DNA of 64,000 bases, from positions 992,001 to 1,056,000 of the forward strand of contig NZ_LN850107.1 in assembly GCF_900070365.1 (NCBI RefSeq), read 5' to 3'. Source of the DNA: Alloactinosynnema sp. L-07. Lineage in GTDB: Bacteria > Actinomycetota > Actinomycetes > Mycobacteriales > Pseudonocardiaceae. Shown one piece after another: positions 52,472 through 64,000 of this stretch. The notes below the pieces were generated by a model, which saw only the letters and a list, made by a program, of their open reading frames with translations, was not told the DNA's origin and made no database searches. The translations under genes were made by a program, and so were the position numbers. Numbering within the stretch: position 1 is the first letter of the stretch; every line of letters starts with the position of its first letter.

Positions 52472-53674
52472 GTGCCGACGGGTATGGCGGCCACTGGGCC
52501 ACACGTGCTGCGCAAGATCAATGCGGCGGCGGTGCTCGCCGCGCTGCGCGATGCCGACGACCAGACCGCGCGCGTGTCCGATCTCGTGCTCGCGACCGGG
52601 TTGTCGCGTCCGGCGGTCACCCGCGCCCTGTCCACCCTGGGCGAGGCGCGGGTCATCGAGTCGCTGCCGACCACCACGGCGCAGGTCGGCAGGCCAGCCG
52701 TGCGGGTCCGGTTCCGGGCCGAGCTTGGGCACGTCGCAGGCGTGGACGTCGGCATGCACCGCGTCCAGGTGACAGTCACCGACCTGGCGGGCACGGTCCG
52801 CGCGGTGCGCCGGGAGACCCCGCCGTCGGACGCCACCGGGCCCAGGCTGGTCGAGATGGTCCGGGCGACCCTGGCGGCGACCGCGGCCGACGCCGGGATC
52901 GACCCGGCCGAGCTGTGGTCGGTCGGCATCGGCACGCCCGGCATCGTCAACCACGAGAGCGGCGAGGTGGTGCTCGCGCCAAGCATGCCCGGCTGGAGTG
53001 GCGTGCCGCTGGTGGCGGAGCTACGGGACTGGCTCGGCTGCCCGGTGCTGGTCGACAACGACGTGAACCTCGCGGTCGTGGCCGAGCGGTGGCGGGGCGA
53101 GGCCAGCGACAACCTGCTGTTCGTGTACTGGGGCGAGCGGATCGGCTCCGGCATCGTCATCGACGGCAAGCCCTACCGCGGCGCGTCATCGGCGGCGGGC
53201 GAACTCGGGTTCATCGACCTGGTCACCCCGATCGACACCGAGCCCCCGAACGTCGGCGACGGACTCGGCGCGTTCGAACGCCTTGTCGCAGCCGGTGCCA
53301 TCCTGCGTGAGGCGATGTCCCGCTGCGAGGCACCGCTGCGCGACCGGCTCGCGGGTGGGGACCTCGCCCCGCTGTTCGAGGCCGCGGCGGCGGGCTCGGC
53401 AACGGCGATGGCCGTGGTCGACACCATCGCCGCCCGCTTCGCCCGCGGCCTGGCCACCCAGATCCTCATCCTCGACCCGGAACGAGTCATCATCGGCGGC
53501 GGCGTCTCCCGCGCGGGCGACACCCTCTTCGACGCGGTCCGCACCCACCTGGGCCGCCTGCTGCTCGTGCCCGTCGACCTGCGCGCCTCGACCCTGCGCG
53601 AGAACGGCGTCGTCCTCGGCGCGATCAGGATGGCACTGGACGCTGCGGAGGACCGCATGTCCGCGTTGCTCTGA
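52472..53674 (+). CDS. ROK-family transcriptional regulator
   Basis: Predicted 400 residues from GTG 52472 (GGGAGGCA ahead). An N-terminal winged helix (SDLVLATGLSRPAVTRALSTL) precedes the ROK sugar-kinase-like domain: HVAGVDVGMHRVQVTVTD (phosphate-binding loop), VLVDNDVNLAVVAE and GSGIVIDGK. The CxCGxxGCxE zinc motif of many ROK repressors is absent: SSAAGELGFIDL is followed directly by an unrelated stretch. It probably senses the imported sugar and controls the divergent ABC operon. Confidence 0.88.
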   Translation: MPTGMAATGPHVLRKINAAAVLAALRDADDQTARVSDLVLATGLSRPAVTRALSTLGEARVIESLPTTTAQVGRPAVRVRFRAELGHVAGVDVGMHRVQVTVTDLAGTVRAVRRETPPSDATGPRLVEMVRATLAATAADAGIDPAELWSVGIGTPGIVNHESGEVVLAPSMPGWSGVPLVAELRDWLGCPVLVDNDVNLAVVAERWRGEASDNLLFVYWGERIGSGIVIDGKPYRGASSAAGELGFIDLVTPIDTEPPNVGDGLGAFERLVAAGAILREAMSRCEAPLRDRLAGGDLAPLFEAAAAGSATAMAVVDTIAARFARGLATQILILDPERVIIGGGVSRAGDTLFDAVRTHLGRLLLVPVDLRASTLRENGVVLGAIRMALDAAEDRMSALL

Positions 53675-54730
53675 TCAGACCGGGCGCAACCAGGGTTCGA
53701 GATCGATCCGGTCGATGCCGATGGCGGCGAACCGGTCGAAGAGCCGCTGATCGACCATGACCAACTCGACCTTGATCCTGTCCCCGCCGCCTCCGCCCGT
53801 CGTGTAGATCCCGGACGTGCGGTCTTCCATGATCGGCCGGATCGCCTCCATGATCCGGCTGGCCTCCGCTTTCGACACCGCGGCGGGCGGGGCGGCCACG
53901 ACGCAGAGGTCTCCGGCGTAGCGGGCGTCGAGTTCGGCCCGGATCCGGTCGATGTCGCCCGCGACGACCTCGATGACCATGACCGCGGGTTTGAGGTAGC
54001 CAGGTGACCCGGTCGGGGGCGTCGGCGGGCCATCGGGGTAGCCGACCCAGGTCGCCCCGATGTTGTCGCCCTGCTGCTCCAGGTAGTCGTGGAGCGCGTG
54101 GTTCTCCGCGAGACCGGTCGGACTCCAGCCGCCGGGTGGCGCCGCACACGGGACCGGGCGGGCCGGGATGGGTGTGACCGTCGCCGGAGGAAGTGGCCCT
54201 TGCAGGGTGACCCGCACGACCCCCGCCGTGTAGACCCCGGTCAGGGTGGCGCCGCCCGCCACGGTGCCGCCTTCGCCGCGGCTGTCCGTGAGCTGGGCGA
54301 GATCGACCCCGGTCACGGTGACGCCAGTGTGTTGGCAGTCCGCGAAGTACGGGTCCGGGCCCCCGCCGATCGCCGTGATGGGCGTCGGGGCGCAGAAGCG
54401 GACCGGCTTGCCCGGTGCGGCGACCACTCGGCCTTGGGCCCGCACGGTCATTCCGTCGCGCACGATCAGTCCCTCAGGGCCGACGCGCACGTCCGTCGCG
54501 CTAGTTGTGGAACCGGATCCGTCGGACTGGTGGGCCGAAGCCGGGTCGGCGGCCGGGGTGCGGCCCAGTACGGCGACGCCGGTGATCACTACGGCGGCGG
54601 CCGCGGTCGCGGCGGCGGCCACCGTCCAGCGGCGGCGGTGGGTGAACCGGGTGAAGTCGAAATCCGGGGGCGGCGGCTGCTCCGCGCGCCAGTGCTCGCC
54701 CGCTCGTTCCAGCAGTTCGTCGACGTTCAT
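53675..54730 (-). CDS. Membrane-anchored protein coupled to a sigma factor, possible anti-sigma factor
   Basis: About 351 residues; ATG 54730 follows GGAGGTAG and overlaps the sigma gene stop (ATGA). A short N-terminal cytoplasmic part (MNVDELLERAGEHWRAEQ) is followed by one membrane helix (TVAAAATAAAAVVITGVAVLG, ~36-56) and a ~290-residue extracytoplasmic region with Cys pairs but no recognised domain. No zinc HxxxCxxC anti-sigma motif is visible. The coupling and topology fit a membrane partner of the sigma factor, but the function is inferred. Confidence 0.65.
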   Translation of the reverse strand: MNVDELLERAGEHWRAEQPPPPDFDFTRFTHRRRWTVAAAATAAAAVVITGVAVLGRTPAADPASAHQSDGSGSTTSATDVRVGPEGLIVRDGMTVRAQGRVVAAPGKPVRFCAPTPITAIGGGPDPYFADCQHTGVTVTGVDLAQLTDSRGEGGTVAGGATLTGVYTAGVVRVTLQGPLPPATVTPIPARPVPCAAPPGGWSPTGLAENHALHDYLEQQGDNIGATWVGYPDGPPTPPTGSPGYLKPAVMVIEVVAGDIDRIRAELDARYAGDLCVVAAPPAAVSKAEASRIMEAIRPIMEDRTSGIYTTGGGGGDRIKVELVMVDQRLFDRFAAIGIDRIDLEPWLRPV

Positions 54731-55224
54731 CGGGCTACCTCCAGCAAAGTGCGCAGTTTGGTGCGGGCGTCGGAGAGGGTGGATTTGACCGTGCCGTCCG
54801 AGCAGCCCATGACCGCGGCGGTCTCGGCGACGGTCAGGCCGACGTAGTAGACGCAGTCGACGGCCAGTCGCTGCCGGGCGGTCAGCCGGTCGAGTGCCCA
54901 GTCCAGGTCGAGTTCGGGGTCGGCCGCCGCCTCGGGTGGGGCGGGCACCGCGCGCAGCCTGCCCGCGGCCCGGCGTCTGGCCTTGGCGGCCTGGTCGGCG
55001 GTGATCGCGAGCAGCCAGGACGACGGCGCCCCGCGCGCCGCGTCGAACTGGTGGCGTTTGGCCCAGGCGCGGGCCAGCGCCTCCTGGACGACGTCGTCGC
55101 GGTCGCCGTCGGGTGCCAGCCGGGCGGCCAGCCGTGCCATCGCGGGCACGTGCGGGCGCACCCACGTCTCGAAGTCCTCCACTGACGCCCCCAGGTCCGG
55201 CGTGGCTTCCATCGTCACTGCCAT
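54727..55224 (-). CDS. ECF-type RNA polymerase sigma factor (SigE-like small family)
   Basis: About 165 residues. Region 2 (FETWVRPHVPAMARLAARL, DRDDVVQEALARAWAKRHQFD) and region 4 (LTARQRLAVDCVYYVGLTVAETAAVMGCSDGTVKSTLSDARTKLR) are both present. The short length without a region 3 fits extracytoplasmic-function sigma factors. ATG 55224 is chosen; GTG 55218 is an alternative. Its stop overlaps the start of the membrane partner gene, the usual sigma/anti-sigma arrangement. Confidence 0.88.
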   Translation of the reverse strand: MAVTMEATPDLGASVEDFETWVRPHVPAMARLAARLAPDGDRDDVVQEALARAWAKRHQFDAARGAPSSWLLAITADQAAKARRRAAGRLRAVPAPPEAAADPELDLDWALDRLTARQRLAVDCVYYVGLTVAETAAVMGCSDGTVKSTLSDARTKLRTLLEVAR

Positions 55225-55319
55225 GACCTCTCTACCCCACGAGAACGTCATCCGGTTGGGACTGGACGGCAAGCCGCTTTACCGGGATTCTGTCGGTATG
55301 CGAACGCGGGTGTTCATCG

Positions 55320-56156
55320 ATGGCTGACCACGACCTGACGGGCTTCGAGCGCGGCTCGTTCACCCACGACGGCAGGACCCGCCCGGTCCTGCGGCGGGGG
55401 AGCGGACCCGCGGTGATCGTGATGGCGGAGATGCCGGGCATCACGCCGAAGGTGCTGGAGTTCGCCGAGCGGGTCGCGGACGTCGGCTGCACGGTGGTGC
55501 TGCCGGTCCTGTTCGGCACGCCCGGCCGCGATCCCAACCCCGGCGCGCACAGCATGCTCGGGACCGCTGGCTATGGGCTGTCGTCGTTCGGGTCGGCGTG
55601 CGTCAGCCGGGAGTTCACCATCCTGGCCACCGGCCGGACGTCAAAGGTGGTGACCTGGCTGCGTGCGCTGGCCGCCCACGAGCACGACCGCTGCGGCGGT
55701 CCCGGCGTCGGCGCCGTGGGCATGTGCTTCACCGGCGGCTTCGCGCTGGCCATGGCCACCGACGACCGGCTCATCGCCCCGGTGCTGTCCCAGCCGTCGC
55801 TGCCGCTGCCGCTCACCCGCAAGCACGCGGCGTCCATCGACATCTCCGCCGACGACCTGGCCGTGGTCAAGCAGCGATGCGCCCGCGACGGACTCCAGGT
55901 GCTCGGCCTGCGGTTCCGGGGCGACCGGTTCGTGCCCCCGGCCCGCTTCGACTTCCTCCGCCGCGAACTCGGCGACGCGTTCGTCGCGGTGGAACTGGAG
56001 GACGAGCACGCCAACCCCGATGGGCTCCTCCCGCCGCACTCCGTGCTGACCGAACACCTCATCGACGGCGCGGGCGAGCCGACGCGAGCGGCGTTGGACC
56101 AGGTGCTGGACCTGTTCCGGGCCCGTCTGCTGGGGGCGGCAGACCGGGACCGCTGA
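55320..56156 (+). CDS. Dienelactone hydrolase family protein
   Basis: A 278-residue alpha/beta hydrolase of the dienelactone hydrolase type. The nucleophile elbow GMCFTGGFAL carries Cys rather than Ser, as in dienelactone hydrolases, and the early Glu in VIVMAEMPGITP matches the Glu that activates it. A late His in LEDEHANPDG may complete the triad. It is cytoplasmic; the substrate is unknown and no aromatic ring-cleavage genes flank it. Confidence 0.85.
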   Translation: MADHDLTGFERGSFTHDGRTRPVLRRGSGPAVIVMAEMPGITPKVLEFAERVADVGCTVVLPVLFGTPGRDPNPGAHSMLGTAGYGLSSFGSACVSREFTILATGRTSKVVTWLRALAAHEHDRCGGPGVGAVGMCFTGGFALAMATDDRLIAPVLSQPSLPLPLTRKHAASIDISADDLAVVKQRCARDGLQVLGLRFRGDRFVPPARFDFLRRELGDAFVAVELEDEHANPDGLLPPHSVLTEHLIDGAGEPTRAALDQVLDLFRARLLGAADRDR

Positions 56157-56169
56157 CCGGCTTGGCAAA

Positions 56170-56202
56170 TGTCATGCGTGCATATAATCTGCACGCATGA
56201 CA
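56170..56202. promoter_or_regulatory. 33-bp perfect palindromic promoter/operator overlapping a start codon
   Basis: TGTCATGCGTGCA-TATAATC-TGCACGCATGACA has perfect 13-bp arms. The spacer holds a consensus -10 box TATAAT (56183-56188), with TTGGCA at 56162 as a possible -35. The ATG of the SRPBCC gene (56197) lies within the right arm, so the mRNA is probably leaderless. A protein bound here would block the promoter. The MarR gene in the same operon is the obvious candidate. Confidence 0.85.
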
Positions 56203-56610
56203 ACTTACGAGTTCGCGCACACCGAGACCACGACCGCCGACGCCGACGCCGTCTGGGCCCTGTGGGGCGACGTCGCGCGGTGGGCCGAGTGGGACTCGTC
56301 TTTGACCGGGGTCACGTTGGAGGGGCCGTTCGACGTCGGGTCGGCGGGCGTCATGAACTTCGAAGGGCGGCCCCCGGTTCACTTCCGGCTGACCGAGGTG
56401 CGGCCGGGGCAGGGGTTCAGCGACGAGACCGAGATTCCCGGTGCCGTGCTGCGGTTTCACCACGAGGTGGCCGTCGTGGACGGGCTGACCGCGGTGACGC
56501 ACCGGGTCGAGATCGAGGGCGCCCTGGCCGAACGGCTCGGTCCCGTCGTCACCGCGGATGTACCCGACGCGGTGCGGGCGCTGGTGAGGCTGGCATCCTC
56601 GGCCGCATGA
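56197..56610 (+). CDS. SRPBCC (START-like) family protein
   Basis: A 137-residue helix-grip protein: FAHTETTTADADAVWALWGDVARWAEWD is the family opening, then FDVGSAGVMNF and a C-terminal helix (VRALVRLA). Such proteins bind hydrophobic small molecules, and some are cyclases or stress-related. ATG 56197 lies inside the operator, so translation is probably leaderless. It overlaps the MarR gene by 4 bp (ATGA). Confidence 0.85.
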   Translation: MTTYEFAHTETTTADADAVWALWGDVARWAEWDSSLTGVTLEGPFDVGSAGVMNFEGRPPVHFRLTEVRPGQGFSDETEIPGAVLRFHHEVAVVDGLTAVTHRVEIEGALAERLGPVVTADVPDAVRALVRLASSAA

Positions 56611-57044
56611 CTCCGCGCACGCGCTGGCAGGGGCCCGAGCAGAGTCCGGGCTTCCTGCTCTGGCAGGTGACCTTGTCCTGGCAGCGCGCCATGCGGGCCG
56701 CGCTCGCGCCGCACGAGTTGACCCATGTGCAGTTCGTGCTGCTGGCCGCCGCGTGGTGGCTGGGCAAAGAGGGGCCGCCGACTCAGCAGGCCATCGCCGC
56801 GCACGCCGGGACCGACTCGATGATGACCAGCCAGGTCCTGCGCAAGTTGGCCGAGCGCGGGCTGGTCACGCGCGACGAGGACCCGGCCGACGCGCGCGCC
56901 CGGCGGATCGCCGTCACCCAGGAGGGTCTCGCCCTGCTCACCCCCGCGCTGGCCGATGTCGAGCGGGTCGACGCCGAGTTCTTCGGCAGGCTCGACGGAC
57001 TGGGGGACTTCGTCGCTGGGCTGGCCCGCCTCGCCGAGGATTGA
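56607..57044 (+). CDS. MarR-family transcriptional regulator
   Basis: A 145-residue MarR protein with winged helix (LTHVQFVLLAAAWWLG, TQQAIAAHAGTDSMMTSQVLRKLAERG) and the wing DEDPADARARRIAVTQEG carrying the DxRxR-type basic residues. It is coupled to the SRPBCC gene. The 33-bp palindrome at the operon start has the size and symmetry expected for MarR binding, so autorepression relieved by a ligand, perhaps one the SRPBCC protein also handles, is plausible. Confidence 0.88.
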   Translation: MTPRTRWQGPEQSPGFLLWQVTLSWQRAMRAALAPHELTHVQFVLLAAAWWLGKEGPPTQQAIAAHAGTDSMMTSQVLRKLAERGLVTRDEDPADARARRIAVTQEGLALLTPALADVERVDAEFFGRLDGLGDFVAGLARLAED

Positions 57045-57055
57045 GATGCCATAGG

Positions 57056-57065
57056 TATTCGAATA
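57056..57065. promoter_or_regulatory. Short palindrome upstream of the SDR gene
   Basis: TATTCGAATA is a perfect 10-bp palindrome 30 bp before the SDR start in an AT-rich 50-bp gap. It could be a promoter or operator element; confidence is limited by its size. Confidence 0.3.
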
Positions 57066-57094
57066 TTCTCAGTCTCCGAACGATCGGAGTGGGT

Positions 57095-57946
57095 ATGCGC
57101 AGGTATCCGAAGATCGACCTCGCCGACGCGGTGGTCGTGGTGACCGGCGGCGGGCGGGGCATCGGCAAGGCGACCGGGGCGGCGTTCGCGGCGGCGGGCG
57201 CGACCGTCTGCCTCGGCGACCTCGACGGCTCGGCCGCACAGGAAGCGGCGATCGGCTCCCGGATGTCCGGACACACGGTCGACGTGACGTCCCGATCGTC
57301 GTTCGCCGGGTTCGTCGACGAGGTCCTCGCCGCGCACGGGCGGGTCGACGTGCTGGTCAACAACGCCGGCGTGATGCCGCTGGGCGGCTTCATCGAGGAA
57401 CCGGATGCGTTGTCCCGCACGACTTTGGACGTCAACGTGTGGGGGCTGATCCACGGGATGCGGCTCGTCCTGCCTGGCATGATCGAGCGCGGGCGCGGCC
57501 ATGTCGTCACCATCGCGTCGATGGCGGGCAAGATCCCGATTCCGGGTATGGCCGTCTACAACGCGAGCAAGTTCGCCGCCGTCGGGCTCACCGCCGCGGT
57601 CCGCCGCGAATACGCCGACACGGGGGTCAGCGTGAGCGCGGTGCTGCCCAGCGCGGTCCGCACCGAACTCGCCGCGGGCGCGCCGCTGGGCCGGGGGATG
57701 CCGACCGTGGACCCGGAACGCGTCGCCGCGGCCGTCGTGGACAGCTGCCGCACGCGCAAGGCGGAGATCCCGGTCCCCGGGTTCCTGGCGGGCTGGGACG
57801 TGCTCGACGCGATCACCCCGGAGCCGATCATGCGCACCGGCCGCCGGCTGCTCGGCGACCGCCGGGCGCTCACGTCGATCGACCACGACGCCCGCGCCGC
57901 CTACGTCAAGCGGATCGACGCTCAAGTCAACGAGACGTCCGCATAG
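57095..57946 (+). CDS. Short-chain dehydrogenase/reductase
   Basis: A 283-residue classical SDR: TGGGRGIGKATG cofactor motif, NNAG, catalytic Ser in TIASMAGK and YNASK. The C-terminal part is longer than minimal SDRs and ends KRIDAQVNETSA. It may oxidise or reduce a ketone/alcohol with NAD(P). It follows the MarR gene by 50 bp with a palindrome in the gap, so it may have its own promoter. GGAG precedes ATG 57095. Confidence 0.88.
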   Translation: MRRYPKIDLADAVVVVTGGGRGIGKATGAAFAAAGATVCLGDLDGSAAQEAAIGSRMSGHTVDVTSRSSFAGFVDEVLAAHGRVDVLVNNAGVMPLGGFIEEPDALSRTTLDVNVWGLIHGMRLVLPGMIERGRGHVVTIASMAGKIPIPGMAVYNASKFAAVGLTAAVRREYADTGVSVSAVLPSAVRTELAAGAPLGRGMPTVDPERVAAAVVDSCRTRKAEIPVPGFLAGWDVLDAITPEPIMRTGRRLLGDRRALTSIDHDARAAYVKRIDAQVNETSA

Positions 57947-57948
57947 AA

Positions 57949-58089
57949 CCATTCGCCGCCGGTGATCTGCGGCGCGCGGCGTTGGTTGCCCACGCCGTGT
58001 CGTTCTGGACGTGGCAGTCGCTCCGCGCGGTCAACAGGCTGGCGGAGGCCGAAGCGGTCGAGGCGATGACGGTGTTGATCGTGCGTTGA
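57949..58089 (+). pseudogene. C-terminal fragment of a TetR-type regulator
   Basis: A 46-codon frame directly after the SDR stop reads LVAHAVSFWTWQSLRAV and AEAEAVEAMTVLIV, resembling the last two helices of TetR-family ligand domains. There is no start, no DNA-binding domain and no upstream continuation, so it is probably a deletion remnant. Confidence 0.4.
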
Positions 58090-58561
58090 CTGTGTCGCCC
58101 ACCCGTTCGGCCCACGCCGATGATCTTGCGCGGGTCGGGGGCCGCCTTTGGCGGACGGAGGTCGGTACACATTTGTTTGTTCATTCGACCGAGTCATCCT
58201 GTTCGTCAAGAAGACTCGGTCGAGCTTAATCGCATCCGGCGACCCGCGCAGAGTGGGTGTGTCGATCTCGATCGGGTGGATCTTGACCCTGTTCGTCGTA
58301 TTGTTGGGCGTCGACGTTGGTGCTAGCGGTCCTGCCGAATGGCTCATACCGTCCGCCTATGACCGCCGGATGTACGACTCCGCTGCGTCACATTCGCCCG
58401 CGTGGCCTTCGCCCGAGTGGCGGAATGGCAGTCGTGATCGGCGGTGCTAACTTTTCGTTGTCGATGACCGCGAGTCCTCGCAACGCTTTGTCCTGGCGTT
58501 TATCGAAATGAAGTTCCAGTCTGATTCCCGTATTTATGAAATGGTGGTGCATGTCGTGACA
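58090..58561. other. Long AT-richer leader region of the encapsulin/geosmin operon
   Basis: About 470 bp hold no convincing gene and have lower G+C than the surroundings. A 10-bp inverted repeat TCGACCGAGT (58185-58194) / ACTCGGTCGA (58214-58223) is present. Promoter elements for the operon probably lie between it and 58508, but I cannot fix them. Confidence 0.5.
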
Positions 58562-62192
<3,631 letters not shown>

Positions 62193-62221
62193 CCCCTTTG
62201 CAGAGAACAGATAGGAACGTT

Positions 62222-63607
62222 GTGACGACGACAGAAACCGATGCCGGTCAGCTCAGCCTCGGCACCGCGGCGGCCAGGAAACTGGCCACCACCACCAAGT
62301 CCGTGCCGCAGATGCAGGGCATCTCGCCGCGCTGGCTGCTCAAGATGCTGCCGTGGATCGAGGCCAAGGGCGGCGCGTACCGGGTCAACCGGCGGCTGAG
62401 CTACGCCATCGGCGACGGCCGGGTCACCTTCACCAACACCGGTGCCGACGTCCGGGTGGTCCCGCAGGAGCTGTGCGAGCTGCCGGTGCTGCGCGGGTTC
62501 GACGACGACGCCGTGCTCTCCTCGCTGGCCGATCGGTTCGTGCAGCGCGAGTTCGCCGCGGGCGAGGTGATCGTGGAGTTCGGCCACGCCGTCGACCACG
62601 TGTACCTGATCGCGCACGGCAAGGTGGAGAAGGTCGGCAGCGGCGCCTACGGCGACCCGGTGGTGCTCGGCGGCCTGGCCGACGGCGACTACTTCGGCGA
62701 CCGGTCCCTGCTGCGCGCCGACGACATCTGGGAGTTCACCGCCAAGGCGCTGACCAAGTGCATCGTGCTCGCGCTGCCCAGCTCCGTGTTCGCCGAGGTG
62801 ACCGAGCGGTCCGACGCGCTGCGGGCGCAGGTCGCCAAGATCCTTGACAGCGCGGGTAAGCCGCAGAACAAGCACGGCGAGGCCGCGATCGATCTGGCCT
62901 CCGGGCAGTCGGGCGAGTACGACCTGCCCGGCACGTTCGTCGACTACGAGACCAGCCCGCGCGAGTTCGAGCTGAGCGTCGCCCAGACCGTGCTGCGGGT
63001 GCACTCGCGGGTCGCCGACCTCTACAACGACCCGATGAACCAGGTCGACCAGCAGCTCCGGCTGACCATCGAGGCGCTGCGGGAGCGCCAGGAGCACGAG
63101 CTGATCAACAACCGCGACTTCGGCCTGCTGCACAACGCCGACCTCAAGCAGCGCCTGCACACCCGCACCGGCCCGCCCACCCCGGACGACATGGACGAAC
63201 TGCTGTCGCGCCGCCGCAAGTCCCGCTTCTTCCTGGCCCACCCGCGCACCATCGCCGCGTTCGGCCGCGAGTGCACCGCGCGCGGGCTCTACCCGGAGGG
63301 CACGGTCGTGGACGGCAAGCCCGCGCAGGCGTGGCGCGGGGTGCCGATCCTGCCCTGCGACAAGATCCCGATCACCGACGGCGGCATCAGCTCGATCCTG
63401 GTGCTGCGCACCGGCGAGCAGGACGAGGGCGTGATCGGCCTGCACCGCACGGGCCTGCCCGACGAGTACCAGCCGGGGCTCAACGTGAAGTTCATGGGCG
63501 TCAACGAGAAGGCGATCATCTCCTACCTCGTCAGCGCCTACTACTCCGCCGCCGTGCTCGTCCCCGACGCGCTCGGTGTGCTGGAGAACGTCGAAATCGG
63601 CCGCTGA
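62222..63607 (+). CDS. Family 2B encapsulin shell protein with cNMP-binding-like insert, copy 2
   Basis: Predicted 461 residues from GTG 62222 (weak ATAGGAACG ahead), giving [19 protein letters not shown], colinear with copy 1. The cyclic-nucleotide-binding-like insert is at ~92-205 and here keeps more of the phosphate cassette ([10 protein letters not shown]), though the usual Arg-Ser/Thr-Ala end reads WEFTAKA. The C-terminal ~220 residues are close to copy 1, differing in places such as [13 protein letters not shown] versus [14 protein letters not shown]. Two non-identical shell genes around one cargo gene suggest a mixed, two-component capsid. Confidence 0.92.
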   Translation: MTTTETDAGQLSLGTAAARKLATTTKSVPQMQGISPRWLLKMLPWIEAKGGAYRVNRRLSYAIGDGRVTFTNTGADVRVVPQELCELPVLRGFDDDAVLSSLADRFVQREFAAGEVIVEFGHAVDHVYLIAHGKVEKVGSGAYGDPVVLGGLADGDYFGDRSLLRADDIWEFTAKALTKCIVLALPSSVFAEVTERSDALRAQVAKILDSAGKPQNKHGEAAIDLASGQSGEYDLPGTFVDYETSPREFELSVAQTVLRVHSRVADLYNDPMNQVDQQLRLTIEALRERQEHELINNRDFGLLHNADLKQRLHTRTGPPTPDDMDELLSRRRKSRFFLAHPRTIAAFGRECTARGLYPEGTVVDGKPAQAWRGVPILPCDKIPITDGGISSILVLRTGEQDEGVIGLHRTGLPDEYQPGLNVKFMGVNEKAIISYLVSAYYSAAVLVPDALGVLENVEIGR

Positions 63608-63608
63608 C

Positions 63609-64000
63609 ATGACCACCATCAACGACGCCACCGCGGCCCGGTCGGCCACCGACGTGCTCGCCGCGTGCCGGGACCTCGGCACGCCCGCGCTTCGGGCCGC
63701 GGTGGACTCCATGCCGGGGTCGATGCGGCACATCACCGGCTACCACCTCGGCTGGTGGGACGCCGACGGCGAGCCCACCGACGCCGACAGCGGCAAGGCG
63801 CTGCGGCCCGCGCTGGTGCTGTGCGCGGCCGAGGCCGTCGGCGGTGACCCAGCCGAGGCGATCCCGGCCGCGGTGGCCGTCGAGCTGGTGCACAACTTCT
63901 CGCTGCTGCACGACGACGTGATCGACGGCGACCTGACTCGGCGCCACCGGCCTACCGCGTGGACAGTGTTCGGCACCAGCGCGGCGATCCTGGCCGGGGA
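63609..64000 (+). CDS. Polyprenyl diphosphate synthase, 3'-truncated by window edge
   Basis: The first ~130 residues of an E-type polyprenyl synthase. The first Asp-rich motif is DDVID at 102-106 in NFSLLHDDVIDGDLTRRHRPT, preceded by the substrate segment GKALRPALVL. It should condense isopentenyl with allylic diphosphates, making farnesyl or geranylgeranyl diphosphate; the product length cannot be read from the visible part. ATG 63609 is 1 bp after the shell gene stop, so it is in the same operon. Prenyl synthases are known cargo or partners of Family 2B encapsulins. No GPTGLGT-like motif is seen in the visible part. Confidence 0.93.
   Translation, partial: MTTINDATAARSATDVLAACRDLGTPALRAAVDSMPGSMRHITGYHLGWWDADGEPTDADSGKALRPALVLCAAEAVGGDPAEAIPAAVAVELVHNFSLLHDDVIDGDLTRRHRPTAWTVFGTSAAILAG

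Overview
High-GC actinobacterial chromosome, probably a soil member of the Pseudonocardiales (inference). The basis is the very high G+C, frequent GTG/TTG starts, 4-bp ATGA/GTGA gene overlaps, dense secreted proteases with P-domains, and a geosmin synthase. No rRNA, tRNA, CRISPR array, insertion sequence or prophage is visible.

Layout. 1-10 kb: a 5'-truncated GH65 disaccharide phosphorylase, small housekeeping genes, a secreted streptogrisin-type protease and a tandem pair of duplicated membrane proteins. 9.5-20.9 kb: a collagen/hydroxyproline utilisation locus. It has an XRE-cupin regulator, then a seven-gene coupled operon (FAD dehydrogenase, [2Fe-2S] subunit, NAD/FAD subunit, DapA-family deaminase, 4-hydroxyproline epimerase, aldehyde dehydrogenase, Xaa-Pro aminopeptidase), then a LysR gene divergent from a secreted M9 collagenase. 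21-26.4 kb: a PRC-barrel stress protein, a frameshifted DddA-like deaminase toxin remnant with an intact Imm1 immunity gene, a NUDIX hydrolase, and a zinc-ribbon/HTH/TPR regulator divergent from a cluster of tiny genes. 26.4-32.7 kb: three alpha/beta hydrolases, then a sulfur-detoxification pair (TauE exporter, persulfide dioxygenase-rhodanese fusion) separated by a 139-bp palindrome. 32.9-37 kb: two secreted proteases (M14, S8) with near-identical C-terminal modules, each followed by a terminator. 37-43.3 kb: a MarR regulator with an SDR, a crotonase and acyl-CoA dehydrogenase pair with a divergent PaaX-type regulator, a sulfatase remnant and an EF-hand protein. 43.3-53.7 kb: a 1750-residue LAxTG surface protein with DUF11 repeats, a sugar ABC importer and its ROK regulator. 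53.7-58.1 kb: a sigma/anti-sigma-like pair, a dienelactone hydrolase, and an SRPBCC-MarR-SDR group under a palindromic promoter.

58.5-64 kb (end of window) is the most interesting part. Two different Family 2B encapsulin shell genes, each with an inserted cyclic-nucleotide-binding-like domain, flank a complete two-domain geosmin synthase and are followed by a polyprenyl diphosphate synthase cut by the window edge. This reads as a protein nanocompartment for geosmin biosynthesis: the prenyl synthase would supply farnesyl diphosphate, geosmin synthase would convert it, and two shell proteins would build a mixed shell. A GPTGLGT motif occurs twice in the synthase, in the inter-domain linker and the C-terminal tail, and is a candidate cargo-loading signal.
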